A DNA stretch of 64,000 bases from Gnetum montanum (Eukaryota; Streptophyta; Gnetopsida; Gnetales; Gnetaceae). A program made the position numbers and the translations under genes. The notes under the pieces were generated by a model that did not search any database, was not told the DNA's origin, and saw only the letters and a program-made list of their open reading frames with translations. The stretch spans positions 191,326 to 255,325 of the forward strand of contig MNCI01016148.1 in the NCBI GenBank assembly GCA_015680685.1, written 5' to 3'. Shown here one piece after another: positions 54,187 to 64,000 of the stretch (positions are counted from its first letter, which is position 1; every line of letters starts with the position of its first letter).

Positions 54187-56201
54187 AATGAATTCAATTC
54201 TTGCTTAGTATGATTCTAGAGTTAGAAAATTTTAAGAAAAACCCCCCTAAAAGTTTTAATATTGGGCCTAATTTGATCAGGTGACTCCAAAAATAATTTT
54301 CATGATTTGGGTGAAGGAATAAAATTGGTTTGGCATAAGTTCTTATCATTTCTTAAGATCACTTACCCTTATGATATTATTCAATTGACAGTGAATTTTG
54401 AAAAAGTTGTATGCAAATTCTACTGTACCCCTCTCCCACAACAGAGTTAAACACTCTAGGTTTAAGCAGGTTCGATTGGAAGGAGAATCATAATGTTAAC
54501 GAGCAAGATATTGATGTTTAAATAATAGGTGCGCAAGGTGTGAAAATTCATGGAAGAAAATTACAACAACTCCCCTTGCGTGAACAGTTGAAAATGACAT
54601 TGACGTGCAGGGGGAGGGGTGTCCATATATAAATATTTTATAGACATGATATCATGTACGCTCTAGTGCGGACTCGATATTGTGTCCCTTTCAAAATAGG
54701 GTATTGGGAAAAATTGATAAATTTTTGAATTTCCATGGCAAAAAGGAAGGATTTAAGGTAAATTTGAAGGATTTGGGGTAATGTTGAGTAGACATTAAGG
54801 CAAAAAAAGTGTAATGAAGTGGAATTATACAATGAAGTTGTTGAAGAGGGTGTAGAAAAAGGACATGTAGTGGTGCATAGGAACGTTTGGGTTGAAATGA
54901 TGATAAAGGAAAGAATCAATGTAGCAGTGTAGTACTCAAAGGGTATAAGATGATGTGGTGGTGTGCAATAAGTGCAAATTACAAAAGTTACGCAAGTGGG
55001 TCCTCCCAAAAGTAGGTTTCTACCTATCATGCCCTTGTGTAATCACACCTTAAAATGTCCATAGGTACTAGAAGGGTTAAATGCAATCCGTACTAGTGCA
55101 ACAAAACACACACATGTTAAATACCACCATGATGAGGTATGAATTCTATGCCATACAAGAAATAAGTTAGGAATACTTTGACAGTAATGAATTTAATTCT
55201 TACTTAGTATGATTTTAGAGTTAGAAATTTTCAAGAAAAATGCCCCTAAAAGTTTTAATGTCAAGCCCAATTTGATCAGATGACTTCAAAAATAATTTTC
55301 ATGATTTGGGTGAAGGAATAAAATTGGTTTTTCATAAGTTATCATTTCTTAAGATCACTTACCCCTATGATATCTTTTGGGTGACAGTGAATTTTGAAAA
55401 TGTTATGTGCAAATTCTACTGTACCCCTCCCCGACAACTGAGTTAAACACTCTAGGTTTAAGTAGGTTTGATTGGAAGGAGAATTAGAGCATTAACGAGT
55501 AAGATATTAATATCTAAATGATAAGTGTGCAAAGTGTGAAAATTTGTGGAAGAAAATTGCAACAACTCCCCTCATGTGAATAGTTGAAAATGACGTTGAC
55601 ACACAGGGGGCCCAAGGGGGGGGGGGGGGGGGGGGCATCCATATATATAGATTTTATAGACATGATATCGCATATGCTCTAGCACAAACTTGATATCGTG
55701 TCCCTTACAAAATAGGGTACTAGGAAAAATTGTTAAATTTTTGAATTTCCATGGCCAAAAAGGAAGGATTTAAGGTAAATTTGAAGAATCTGGGGTAATG
55801 TTGAGTAGACATTAAGGCACAAAAAGTGTAATGAAGTGGAATTATACAATGAAGTTCTTGAAGAGGATGCAAAAAAAGGACATGTAGTGGTGCATGAGAA
55901 CATTTGGGTTGAAATGATGATAAAGGAAAGAATAAATTTATCAGTGTAGTACTCAGAGGATATAAGATTATGTTGTGGTGTGCAATAAGTGCAAATTACA
56001 AAAGTTACGCAAGTGGGTCCTCCCCAAAGCAAGTTCCTACCTATCATGTCCTTATGTAACCACACCTTAAAATGTCCATAGGCACTAGAAGGGTTAACTG
56101 AAATCCGTACTAGTGCAAAAAAACACACACATGTTAAATACCACCATGATGAGGTATGAATTCTATGCCATACAAGACACAAGTTAGAAATACTTGGATA
56201 G
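54187..56201 (-). repeat. 1-kb tandem duplication in the spacer of element D
   Basis: Units 54187-55185 and 55186-56201 repeat in direct order with a period of 999 bases. Each contains the internal promoter-like block (near 54620-54700 and 55640-55710, with TATATAAATA-type and GATATC words) and a conserved TCCTCCCCAAAG-type block. The second unit carries a 20-base G run (55616-55635) where the first has GGGGGAGGGG. Divergence between units is visible but modest, so the duplication came after the family formed. No coding signal. Confidence 0.88.
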
Positions 56202-57112
56202 TGGGGTGAGACGAATCGTAGAAGGGATTACATAGATTAGGACATGAGGTAACTTACCCTAGGCATAATGAATCCTAAGTGTGGGGTCTGATTAAGGTAT
56301 CATTAACCTTTCACTCCAAAATCAAGACCAAGTCCATACCTCTAATCAGTGACATCACATTGTTTCATCCAATGTTAGACAACTATAAGAGCATCATGAC
56401 AACAAGGCGTACGATCACTTGACACTTTGTCCAAGGGAGGAGTGATTTGGAATTTCTCTGTGACACATTCTTCTTGATCTTTTCTTTTTTTTTCTTCTTT
56501 TTTTTCTTTTTTCTTCACCTAGCCACTTTGGCACTTTGTCATTTCCAACGGTGATCTAGAGAAGCCACCAACCTTCAGGCATGGGTGCATGTCTTTCTAG
56601 TGGAACCCTTTAGAACAACATTGAGTTTCTTTATTGAGTGCCTTTATTACTCTTACTCCCATTTTTCGTTAGATCTACAAGGACCTTAGTACAACCAAGC
56701 TACATGATAGCACATACAGATTTCACCAAAGAGAATTCACAAGTCCCCTTGATGTCACACCATGGCCATTCTTTCTTAGTCCATCATTTTTTCACTTTGG
56801 GCATAATGAGTACAAAGTTAATTAAAGTTTTAATGATGACAAGAATATCATCATACCTAGATTAGAACCTTTTATTAATAGAATGGATGGGTGGATGTTG
56901 TGGGCTCACTGTTCAAATAATTAGTCACCTGTGACTTAATAACATAGAACAACATCTCAACCGACAAGTTACATGAGTATTTTATTCATCAATGAGATTA
57001 CCCTCAAAAAGATAAAATGACAAATTGAAAGATGAAAAATTAGAGAATAAAAATTAGAAAACAAAAAATTTTAAAACCAAAGAAAAGAAAAAACATTTAC
57101 TAATTTTGCTTA
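56202..57112 (-). other. Spacer of element D downstream of gag
   Basis: Aligned with 40100-40908 of element C (shared CCAAGGGAGGAGTGATTT near 56434 and 40257). It contains T-rich runs (56480-56515) and A-rich runs (57000-57100). No coding signal. Confidence 0.6.
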
Positions 57113-59481
57113 TTAGAAAGGGGGGTATCCCTCATGACTAAACCTTTGAGCATGGCAAGAATTAATAAATGAAAAATTTGGATCCATGAATGTTGGAAAC
57201 ATTGGGGTTTGGTCATATTCAAACCACTGGGTGTCTTTTGATGTGGTGGTAGGAATGTACCCAAATTGGGGTTCACACACTTGATTAAAGTAAGCATAAT
57301 GGGGCAGATTATAAGATGTGGTCATGTGATAAGAAGCTAATTCACTATGGCACCCATGACCATAAGATGGTATTCAAGGATTGATATGTCTTCCTATGTG
57401 GTTATATCCATTGGGTCGCATGGTTGTTGGAGCGTTAATTGATGGCCTGGATGAGGTAACAGGAGGCATTGAGTTTGAGGAGGAAGATGCATCATAGTGC
57501 TAGGCTTGTGCTGAGTTGAAGGATGCAGTGGTTTTAGAACCATGCTATCTCTTTCTATGATCATGCATAAATAAAGGACACTTCCGATGTTATGGAGAAC
57601 TTCCATTGTTGTTGATAGTAGCAGCATAAGTAATGTTCATGGGTTGGTGCTGTGGTGCAAAACCTTCTAGTGCTACTGGTGGTGATGTAGAAGGAGGTGA
57701 AGGATGAGAATATTGAGAGTAAGGAGAAGTGTAAGGAACATGAGGTGGTGATCCTGTGGGAGAGGACATGGGTTGATAGTACTTGGGAGAATGATAACGA
57801 TGAGGTGAAGTAGAGGATGTCAATCTAGTTGAAGAAATAGGGTGTTGGACATAATAAGCACTTGGTGTTGAGGCATACGAAGGTTGAGGCTAGTTCGGCA
57901 ATGGTCTCCCCCACGACTGGGGGTTTTGCCATTGTGGTTGAACATAGTACCTTTGTACAAGATCCAGATGTAGCATTCTTTCCCAATGCTCATGTAGATG
58001 TGACAAGATTGGGCATTGGCCTTTGGGGTAATCATATAGACAAACATTGCATGGATACTTCTACTTTGTAGTTGATCCCCTATCCTAGTTTTCTTTAGCC
58101 TTTCTTTTTGATTGTCAAATGGTGTTCTATCCTATTTCTAAGTATGGCATCCTCTATTTGTTTTGGTTGTTAGAGTGATCTTTCATGGTTCTACCTTTGA
58201 TAATGTTTGCATATTCTTCACATATTTCATGTACCCACTCTGTCATCTTATTGATCTTTGCCTCAATTTCATCTAGTGATTATAGTATTGGCAAAGATGG
58301 AGATGATTCCACCTCCTTAAGGTGATTTGATTTCTCCCCTTCATGATTATGGACCTTTGTTAATTTAAGATTTTAGTCCTATTGAGATCTTTCAACATTC
58401 TTCCATTTGGCTATTTCTCCTTCTTCTTTTGCTACCTGCTTAATAAGCTCTTGGAATTGGTGGGTTTGTAGTTCATATATTTGACCTGGGGCATACATCC
58501 CTAGGGTCTCCCTTGTTTCATTACGGAGCCCATCCATGATGTAATACATTAGCCTTTCCTTGGAGAACCCATGGCCTAGGCATTTTTTTAATAATGAATA
58601 ATATTTTTCTAAGGCCATGTCCAAGGGTTCATGTTGCCCTTGTTTCCACTCTTGCATTTATCTCCTCAAGGCTGACACTCTTGCACATGTTTGATATCTT
58701 TCATTGAAGAGTTCTACCATTATTAGCTAACGGTGAATTGATTTTTGTTTTAAAGACCTATACCATACTTTTTCTTGGCCAAAAAGTGTCATAGGAAAGA
58801 GCTTAAGTTGTTGCCATCATTATCAATGTTTTTCCATGCAAAGGCATCATAGAAGGCTTGTAAATGATGTTGTGGATATAAATCGTAGCCTCCTGAAAAC
58901 TTGGGAAAGTTATTTAAATCAAGCCTGGGTGGAAAAATTTCCTTATGATGCCTATTGGATATTCGAATAGCCTCTTGTATATGCATTAGGCTCTTAGTGG
59001 CCAGTAGGGGTTCATCATCACTAAGTAGGTTATGAATTTGTGAGTTGGGATAATGTTGTCTTTGCTCATGTTGGCATTCCTGACTTTTCCCATGTGTTTG
59101 ATTTTTATTTCTACACCGACCCCTTGAGAAATGGTCATCCATGTCATGACCTGATGTTGAAGGAGTAGAGGAAGAGAGAGAACTGGAAGACTCTTCATGA
59201 CTTTTGTAAGTCTCCCAATCATCCCTTTATGTATTCTTGCTAACCATTGAGAAGGTCCTAGGCCTTATGGGCCCCCTTGTTCTATGGGATGTCCCATCCT
59301 CACTAAAGGTGTCTGAGTTGGATGATAAGAGTCCTTAAGTATCATTGGGGTGTTCATGTACATATGAGACTCCTACATAAGATTGAGTACTCCAAACTTC
59401 TTCATCATTATAAATTACATTAATTCTCCAAAGAATTGCCTTGCTAGTTGTTGCGTTAACATTGTCATGTGAGAGAGACAT
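57113..59481 (-). pseudogene. gag: gag of element D, broken
   Basis: Starts MSLSHDNVNATT (ATG at 59481-59479), the same start as element A. Serine-rich region at about 59190-59150; NFPKFSGGYDLYPQHHLQAFYDAFA (58910-58840); core with QGQHEPLDMALEKYYSLLKKCLGHGFSKERLMYYIMDGL (58650-58530); knuckle region near 58040-58000 (H-P-K-G-Q-C readable). The Pro/Ser/Gln/His-rich C-terminus (57823-57113) ends EGYPPF-stop, as in elements A and C. Stops and shifts occur, for example near 58660 and 58100. It keeps the complete gag length, which shows that the pol-less copies are not simple truncations. Confidence 0.8.
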
Positions 59482-59596
59482 TGTTGTGAATTATGTGTGA
59501 ATTATTTGCAATTACTTTCCTTTTTGAAAGATATATCATTAATACTTTATTATAGCTATCTTCTATGATATAACTAATTTAGATAACTAGCACTAT

Positions 59597-59614
59597 CCCT
59601 GACAACAATGCCAA
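59597..59614 (-). other. tRNA-Asp primer-binding site of element D, decayed
   Basis: Minus-strand TGGCATTGTTGTCAGGGA against the expected TGGCGCCGTTGCCGGGGA. All five mismatches are C-to-T or G-to-A. Confidence 0.75.
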
Positions 59615-60466
59615 TGATGAGTGGTGAGGTGCCCCTACGCTCAACCATATGAATACAAGCATGTACGCACGATCTGGTCAAACTTTGCAGATGAACTAGT
59701 TGTGGAACCTAGATAGTTCCACATTGATCATAATTTGCTATCTTCCCACCTGGACTAGTATTTTCTTTGTCACATATGGTTTAGTCTAGAGTGAGGTGTA
59801 TGATGTGATTTCTAACACTAGGCTACTCTTAGAGATAATGAGAAATAATCTTGATTAAGCTAATAAGTGATATGAAGTAAAATTTAAGCTATCCTAAGTG
59901 CAATGTGCATCCGTCCTTAATCATCCATACACATCTTGGACCTCGTGTACTACTTTTGGGGTTACCAAGCGTGCATTACTTGAGCACTACTAGATATGCT
60001 ACTGGGTTACCAAGTAGTTACACTTTAAATGTTCTTGATTAAGATGTACTCATTCTGCATTAACAACAGGAATAGTAAATGATGATAAAGAAATATTAAC
60101 AAGAAAATAATAAATAATAAATAATAATTAAATAATTAAAAACTAAGTGAATGCTGCAATGATGGAGTAATCTTGATCTTTATTGTTGATTATGTGTGTG
60201 TCCAAGTACTTCACACTTGAACAAAGGTTCCATACAATTACAAGCATCACACTACGGGCATGCACTTGGGAAAGAACTAAAAACTGACAAAAAGACTTGA
60301 CCCTAAAACTTACCAAAAACTCTCTTTCATGTGTGCCTAAGTGCTATATTTATAGGCCAACACAGGAATCATAATATTGTGTATTCGATATTGTTATCTA
60401 GGTGGTGATATCGTGTACCCGATATCAAGTATCTAATATCGAGGTTTGGCAAACCACGATTCATCA
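59615..60466 (-). repeat. 5' LTR of element D
   Basis: TGATGAGTGGTG to ...CGATTCATCA, 852 bp, abutting the primer site on its left. GATATC/GATATT words lie at 60370-60445 and a minus-strand TATA at about 60343-60352 (GCCTATAAATATAG). Confidence 0.85.
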
Positions 60467-61790
60467 ACATTCATAAAGGAAGTAGAAAATTGATACTGAT
60501 CCTTGGAATTAGAATCAATCAGGCGGTGGAGTATGATGTTGGAATTATTCAATGAAAAATATCAAACGTAGTCCCAAGTGTCCAATATGAGGAAGTAGAT
60601 CCAAGGGTGGAAATAAGGAAACCATTAGCCCTTAGATGCCACTATTGGCCAATACTACTCTTTGTTGCATAGGTGTTGACCATGGATACTCTCAGCTTGA
60701 TCAACTTTGCCATATCATAGATGGGTTGCAGATTGAAACAATGAAAACCCTTGGCATCTATGCCCAAGGGAGATTGATAGAGTTAAGTGTCGATTGGATA
60801 CAAAAATTAATTGAGTAGGTAGCCAAGGAGGAGGGAGAATTGAGAAAGCGAGAAAGTGTAGAGGAATACAATAGGGATCCTTCTATCTTCAAAAGGGGGG
60901 TTCAATTTTGTAATAGTGAGGATGAATTAACTAGAGATGAGGGTGTGAATTAGAAAACCTTACCACTCCAAAAATTGCAATTTGAAATCACAGTTAAGGT
61001 TGGCCAATTATGGGACTCTATGGATAACAAGTTTCAGGCTATCTTAAAAATCGCTGAAGAGTCTAAGGAGAAAAGTGGTGAGTGTGAGCACTGGAGATGT
61101 AAGGAAGCTGAACGAGTCATATCTAAGGGTAAGAGTAAAATGGCTGCAAGAGAGATAGTTGAGGATAGTGACTCAAATGATGATGGTGGATGTGACATCT
61201 GCCAGTATGAACATCCCAAGGGATGTTGTCCAATTGTGTCACACTTGTAGGAATTTGGGGTGTACGCCTTACATCCATGACTTTCACAAAGAAAAACACC
61301 CAAAAGATTGCCTTATCCATAAGGCAATGCTTAATAGTTCCACCAACCATAGTAGTACTATCCAAGTTCAACTCCACCGCAACGCTATGAATTGTACTAG
61401 TAGTGGCAGCAGCCACAATTGTGGGCATTGACACCTCCAAGATAACAGTACATTTACCAGTAACCAGATTGCTATAGTTACTATGTTCAATAACCTTCAT
61501 GTCCATGGGACTCCTCTAATCTTGTTATCACTTACCAACCTCACCACTACCCTCCTAAAGTGTACTAACCATCCTATCCAAGGAGGGATGTCACCTACTA
61601 TCCTCATGCTCCTCCTATCCCTGCACCTACTCCTCTGTCTCATGCATAGCTACCACTTTCTCCATCCATGCAGGGTGAATTACTTGCCTAACCATAACAA
61701 AGAAATGCTATGAGAATGATTAATTTACAACTAGTTAACCCACCAAGTAGGTCACAACAACAAACAAAGAAAAGACCCTTTTTTCAACCT
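60467..61790 (+). pseudogene. gag: gag of element H, C-terminal part
   Basis: Continues the core broken at 50259: QVSNMRKQIQGW (about 60575-60612), then QLCHIIDGLQIETMKTLGIYAQGRL (60700-60775), a charged helical region with NKFQAILKIAEESKEKSGE, and the knuckle CDICQYEHPKGCC (about 61192-61230) on the C-x2-C-x3-H-x4-C pattern. A His/Pro/Asn-rich tail follows. Stops occur at 60815 and 61249, and the frame shifts after the knuckle. Unlike copies A, C and D, the tail leads into a protease. Confidence 0.75.
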
Positions 61791-61794
61791 TATA

Positions 61795-62235
61795 GTCCAC
61801 CAAAGTCCTCAAACACATCAGTGGACGATAATCCTGCTTCTCCACTTTCCTCCATTTCACCTTTGTCTAAGTCCCCTTCAAACCAAAATCCCTCTCGAAT
61901 CCATACTGTAATGTTAACCCATGTTGTATCTAATTGGATTCAAGCTGGTAACTTACTCAGGAAGTTATCTAATCCCAGGAGTTCCCTAGTATATTTGCAA
62001 ATCATTGAGAATGAATCTTGTAAAGCTTTTGTTAACTCTGGTTCTAGTGTTAATCTGATTTCACATGAGATGTACATGATGTGGAACCTTTCTCCCTTGA
62101 AGAAGAGCAACATCCAGTTGGAATTGGTGGATTGGTCCATCATTGTTCCATTGGGATTGGTAGAGGACATCATAACCACCATTTGTGGGTGGTCATATCC
62201 TACCGACTTCCTAGTAATCAAGGTGGAGAGCTGAA
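61795..62235 (+). pseudogene. Aspartic protease of element H
   Basis: In the 174-codon open frame 61710-62234. The retropepsin region is SCKAFVNSGSSVNLISHEMY near 62015-62075. The catalytic Asp of D-S-G-S is Asn (AAC at 62034-62036), a single G-to-A change that should abolish activity. The flap and C-terminal part (GLVEDIITTICGWSYPTDFLVI) follow the usual order. The upstream KKRPFFQPY/Ser/Pro-rich stretch is the gag-protease linker. Confidence 0.7.
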
Positions 62236-62879
62236 ATGGGGACTTCCCAATTATTATGGGAAGGGTGTGGTTAAGCACCATTGATTCCAAAATGGACATT
62301 AGAGATCTTTCTTTGGAGATATCTAAAAAATGAATTTGGAAAAATCAAGAAGAAAAAGATTTCATGTATCGCGTATATCGATTTAGGGTGCCATTGTATG
62401 CAGAAGTTATGATCAGTGAAGTGAACATCTATCTTTGCATGTAAGCACTGTGCACTATAAGCTGAAATTCAAAGATGCCTATACGCAGTAACCACAAAGC
62501 AAGAAGGCACCTAGTGGCTAACAATTGATTTTAGCAGCAGTAGATTGTGCATGGAACCTACTGAGGGCCTAACATATGAATATGTTGCAAGTATGGATGA
62601 ACTCGAGCAAGTTCATCACCAGCTCTCTGAAGGAGTAAATGATGATGTCAATTGGGGAGAGTTGGAGATTCCTAACAATTTTAAATAAGAACCCCTTGAA
62701 TTGAAGATACTACCAGCTGGAATGGAGTATGTGTTATTGAAAAATGGAAGGTTGATCATTATTAATGCCAAGCTTGCTATAGAACAAAAGAAAATATTGA
62801 TGAAGGTTATGGAAAAATGGTTAGCAACCTTTGCTTGGTCATATTCTGAGCTCACTAGTATAGATCCAAGAATATGCTA
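62236..62879 (+). other. Protease-RT connector of element H
   Basis: Decayed connector in mixed frames, with MDELEQVHHQLSEGVNDDVNWGELEIPNNF (62593-62682) and AKLAIEQKKILMKVMEKWLATFAWSYSELT (62765-62860); the latter matches the lead-in to RT in gypsy elements. No intron-like insert is present here, in contrast to the Tat element. Confidence 0.6.
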
Positions 62880-64000
62880 GCATCGGATATACATTGACCT
62901 TGTTGTTAAGCCAAAACGACAGCTGCAATAATGTTTGAATCCCAAATTAAAGTAGATTGTCAAAGAGGATATTGAACAACTACTTAAGGTGGGATTCATC
63001 TATCTTGTCATAGACAGTGAGTGGGTCAATCCACTCATTATTGTGCCCAAGAAAGGAGGCAAATGGCGGGTGTGCATCGACTTTTAGCTGCTCAACATGG
63101 CAACTTTCAAAGATCATTTTTTGTGTCATTTTGTTGACAAAGTATTGGACACCATTTCTAGGCAAAACTATTACAACTTTCTAAAAAATTATAGTGGTTA
63201 TAACCAAATCTAAATTGCACTAGAGGATCAGGCAAAAATGACTTTTACAAGTCCTTGGGGGACCTTTGCTTACTATCATATGCCATTTGGTCTATGTAAT
63301 GCCCCAAGCACATTCTAACGATTAGTCCTTGACATTTTTCAATAACAAATTGATAGTGGGGTAGAAGTTTTCATGGATGACTTTTATACTTATGGAGCTA
63401 TGTTCAAACAAGCCTTGGACCATCTTGAGTAGGTGTTGAAGAGATGTGTCGAAACAAACCTTCAGCTCAATTCGCAAAAGAGCCATCTTATGGTCCAAGA
63501 AGGCATAGTCTTGGGACACTGTATCTTAAAAGTAGAAATTAAGGTGGACCTTGAAAAAATAAGGGTCATCCAAGGAATAACCTATCAACTTGAAATAGTT
63601 AAAGAAGTGTGGTCATTCCTTGGTCATATTGGATACTATCGATGCTTCATCGAAAATTTTTCCAAAATCGCCAAGTCATTAGTGGAATTAACAAAGAAGG
63701 ATGCAGTGTTCGTCTGGACCCTTGCATGTGCAATAACATTTCAGCAACTGAAGCAAAATCTTGTTGAAACCCCAATTCTACAAGCACTTGATTGGTTCAG
63801 GTCATTTTATGTGATGATTGATGCATCAAATTATGCTTTGGGGGTAGTGCTTATGTAGATGGATGATTAAAAACATCCATATTACGTTCATTATGCAAGC
63901 TGAAGTATTGTAGGTGCACAGCTGAATTACACCACCACAGAAAAGGAATTGATGGTAGTGGTGTTCACATTAGAGAAGTTCAAGCACTATGTGCTTGGCT
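62880..64000 (+). pseudogene. pol: RT and start of RNase H of element H
   Basis: RT motifs in order: NPLIIVPKKGGKWRVCIDF (63030-63086), FLKNYSGYNQI (63179-63211), TFTSPWGTFAYYHMPFGLCNAPSTF (63241-63316), and the active-site box VFMDDFYTYG (63367-63396) with both Asp kept. EGIVLGHCI and EVWSFLGHIGYYRCFIENFSKIA (63601-63670) are in the 141-codon open stretch 63433-63858. RNase H begins FYVMIDASNYALGVVL (63806-63854) with its first catalytic Asp, then TTTEKELMVVVFTLEKFKHYVLG to the window edge. Stops at 63087 and 63316 and others disable it. FMDDF is the Athila-type box, but the insertion usual in classical Athila before CIDYRKLN is absent, so I place it only in the Ogre/Tat/Athila clade, Athila side. 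Confidence 0.85.

Larger units (their letters stand above)
50260..60466 (-). mobile_element. Element D: pol-less Athila-like LTR retrotransposon, complete
   Basis: A full-length 10.2-kb minus-strand copy with LTRs of 861 bp (50260-51120, 3') and 852 bp (59615-60466, 5'). The flanks ACACT (50255-50259) and ACATT (60467-60471) are a one-mismatch target duplication, and removing the element rejoins the gag of element H. Order on the minus strand: LTR, primer site, gag, spacer (with a 1-kb tandem duplication), ORF2, polypurine tract, LTR. No pol. It is about 1 kb longer than element A because of the duplication. It is the latest insertion in this part of the nest. Confidence 0.88.
48169..64000 (+). 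mobile_element. Element H: pol-bearing Athila-like copy, split by element D, runs off the window
   Basis: 5' LTR 48169-49036, primer site, gag 49202-50259, then element D, then gag continuing at 60467, protease near 62000, and RT/RNase H from 62880 to the window end. The 3' LTR lies outside. It inserted into pol of element G. It is the best candidate for the kind of element that supplied pol to copies A, C and D, although this copy itself is dead. Confidence 0.8.

Noticed and set aside
61034-61506. Minus-strand ORFs opposite the gag tail of element H
   Set aside because: Shadows of the plus-strand knuckle and His/Pro-rich tail.

Overview
The window is repeat DNA from a large plant nuclear genome. 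It is AT-rich and built almost entirely of old, nested Ty3/gypsy LTR retrotransposons. I see no intact host gene and no bacterial-type organisation. Evidence for a plant: Ogre/Tat/Athila-type gag and pol domains, a primer-binding site complementary to plant tRNA-Asp, and a fragment of the plant oleate desaturase FAD2. The species cannot be named from this sequence; deep decay and heavy nesting would suit a gymnosperm or another large-genome seed plant. Nearly all reading frames are broken, and many changes are C-to-T or G-to-A, as expected of long-methylated DNA.

Two retrotransposon types make up the window. Type 1 is an Athila-like family with LTRs of about 790-870 bp (TGATGAGT...CTCATCA), tRNA-Asp primer site, polypurine tract CATGGGGGTA, a gag with a C-x2-C-x3-H-x4-C knuckle, and a second ORF of about 900 codons ('ORF2', starting MAPK/MTPK) in the env position. 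Some copies carry pol (45.9-48.2 kb minus; 48.2 kb onward plus). Three copies (1909-11139 plus, 32911-42596 minus, 50260-60466 minus) lack pol and keep only gag, a long spacer with its own TATA-bearing promoter-like block, and ORF2. Type 2 is a Tat/Ogre-like element (14440-32910 plus) with a 2.2-kb LTR, gag, protease, RT, RNase H, a second archaeal-type RNase H and integrase. A 5-kb segment between protease and RT carries an antisense, intron-bearing gene.

Layout: 1-432 unique flank with a possible exon; 433-1908 minus type-1 copy, split by the plus copy at 1909-11139 and resuming briefly to 11211; 11212-14439 another minus copy, cut by the Tat element at 14440; 14440-32910 Tat element; 32911-42596 minus type-1 copy with a 2.4-kb foreign insert holding the FAD2 fragment, a GC-rich tract and an assembly gap; 42597-43112 plus-strand gag scrap; 43113-48168 minus pol-bearing copy; 48169-64000 plus pol-bearing copy, split inside gag by the minus pol-less copy 50260-60466.

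The two pol-bearing copies give a plausible source of enzymes for the pol-less copies, which share their LTRs, primer site and gag. The most interesting features are the antisense spliced-type gene inside the Tat element, its palindromic motif and tandem arrays shared with the LTR and 3' region, the duplicated LTR-like promoter ahead of ORF2, and the captured FAD2 fragment.
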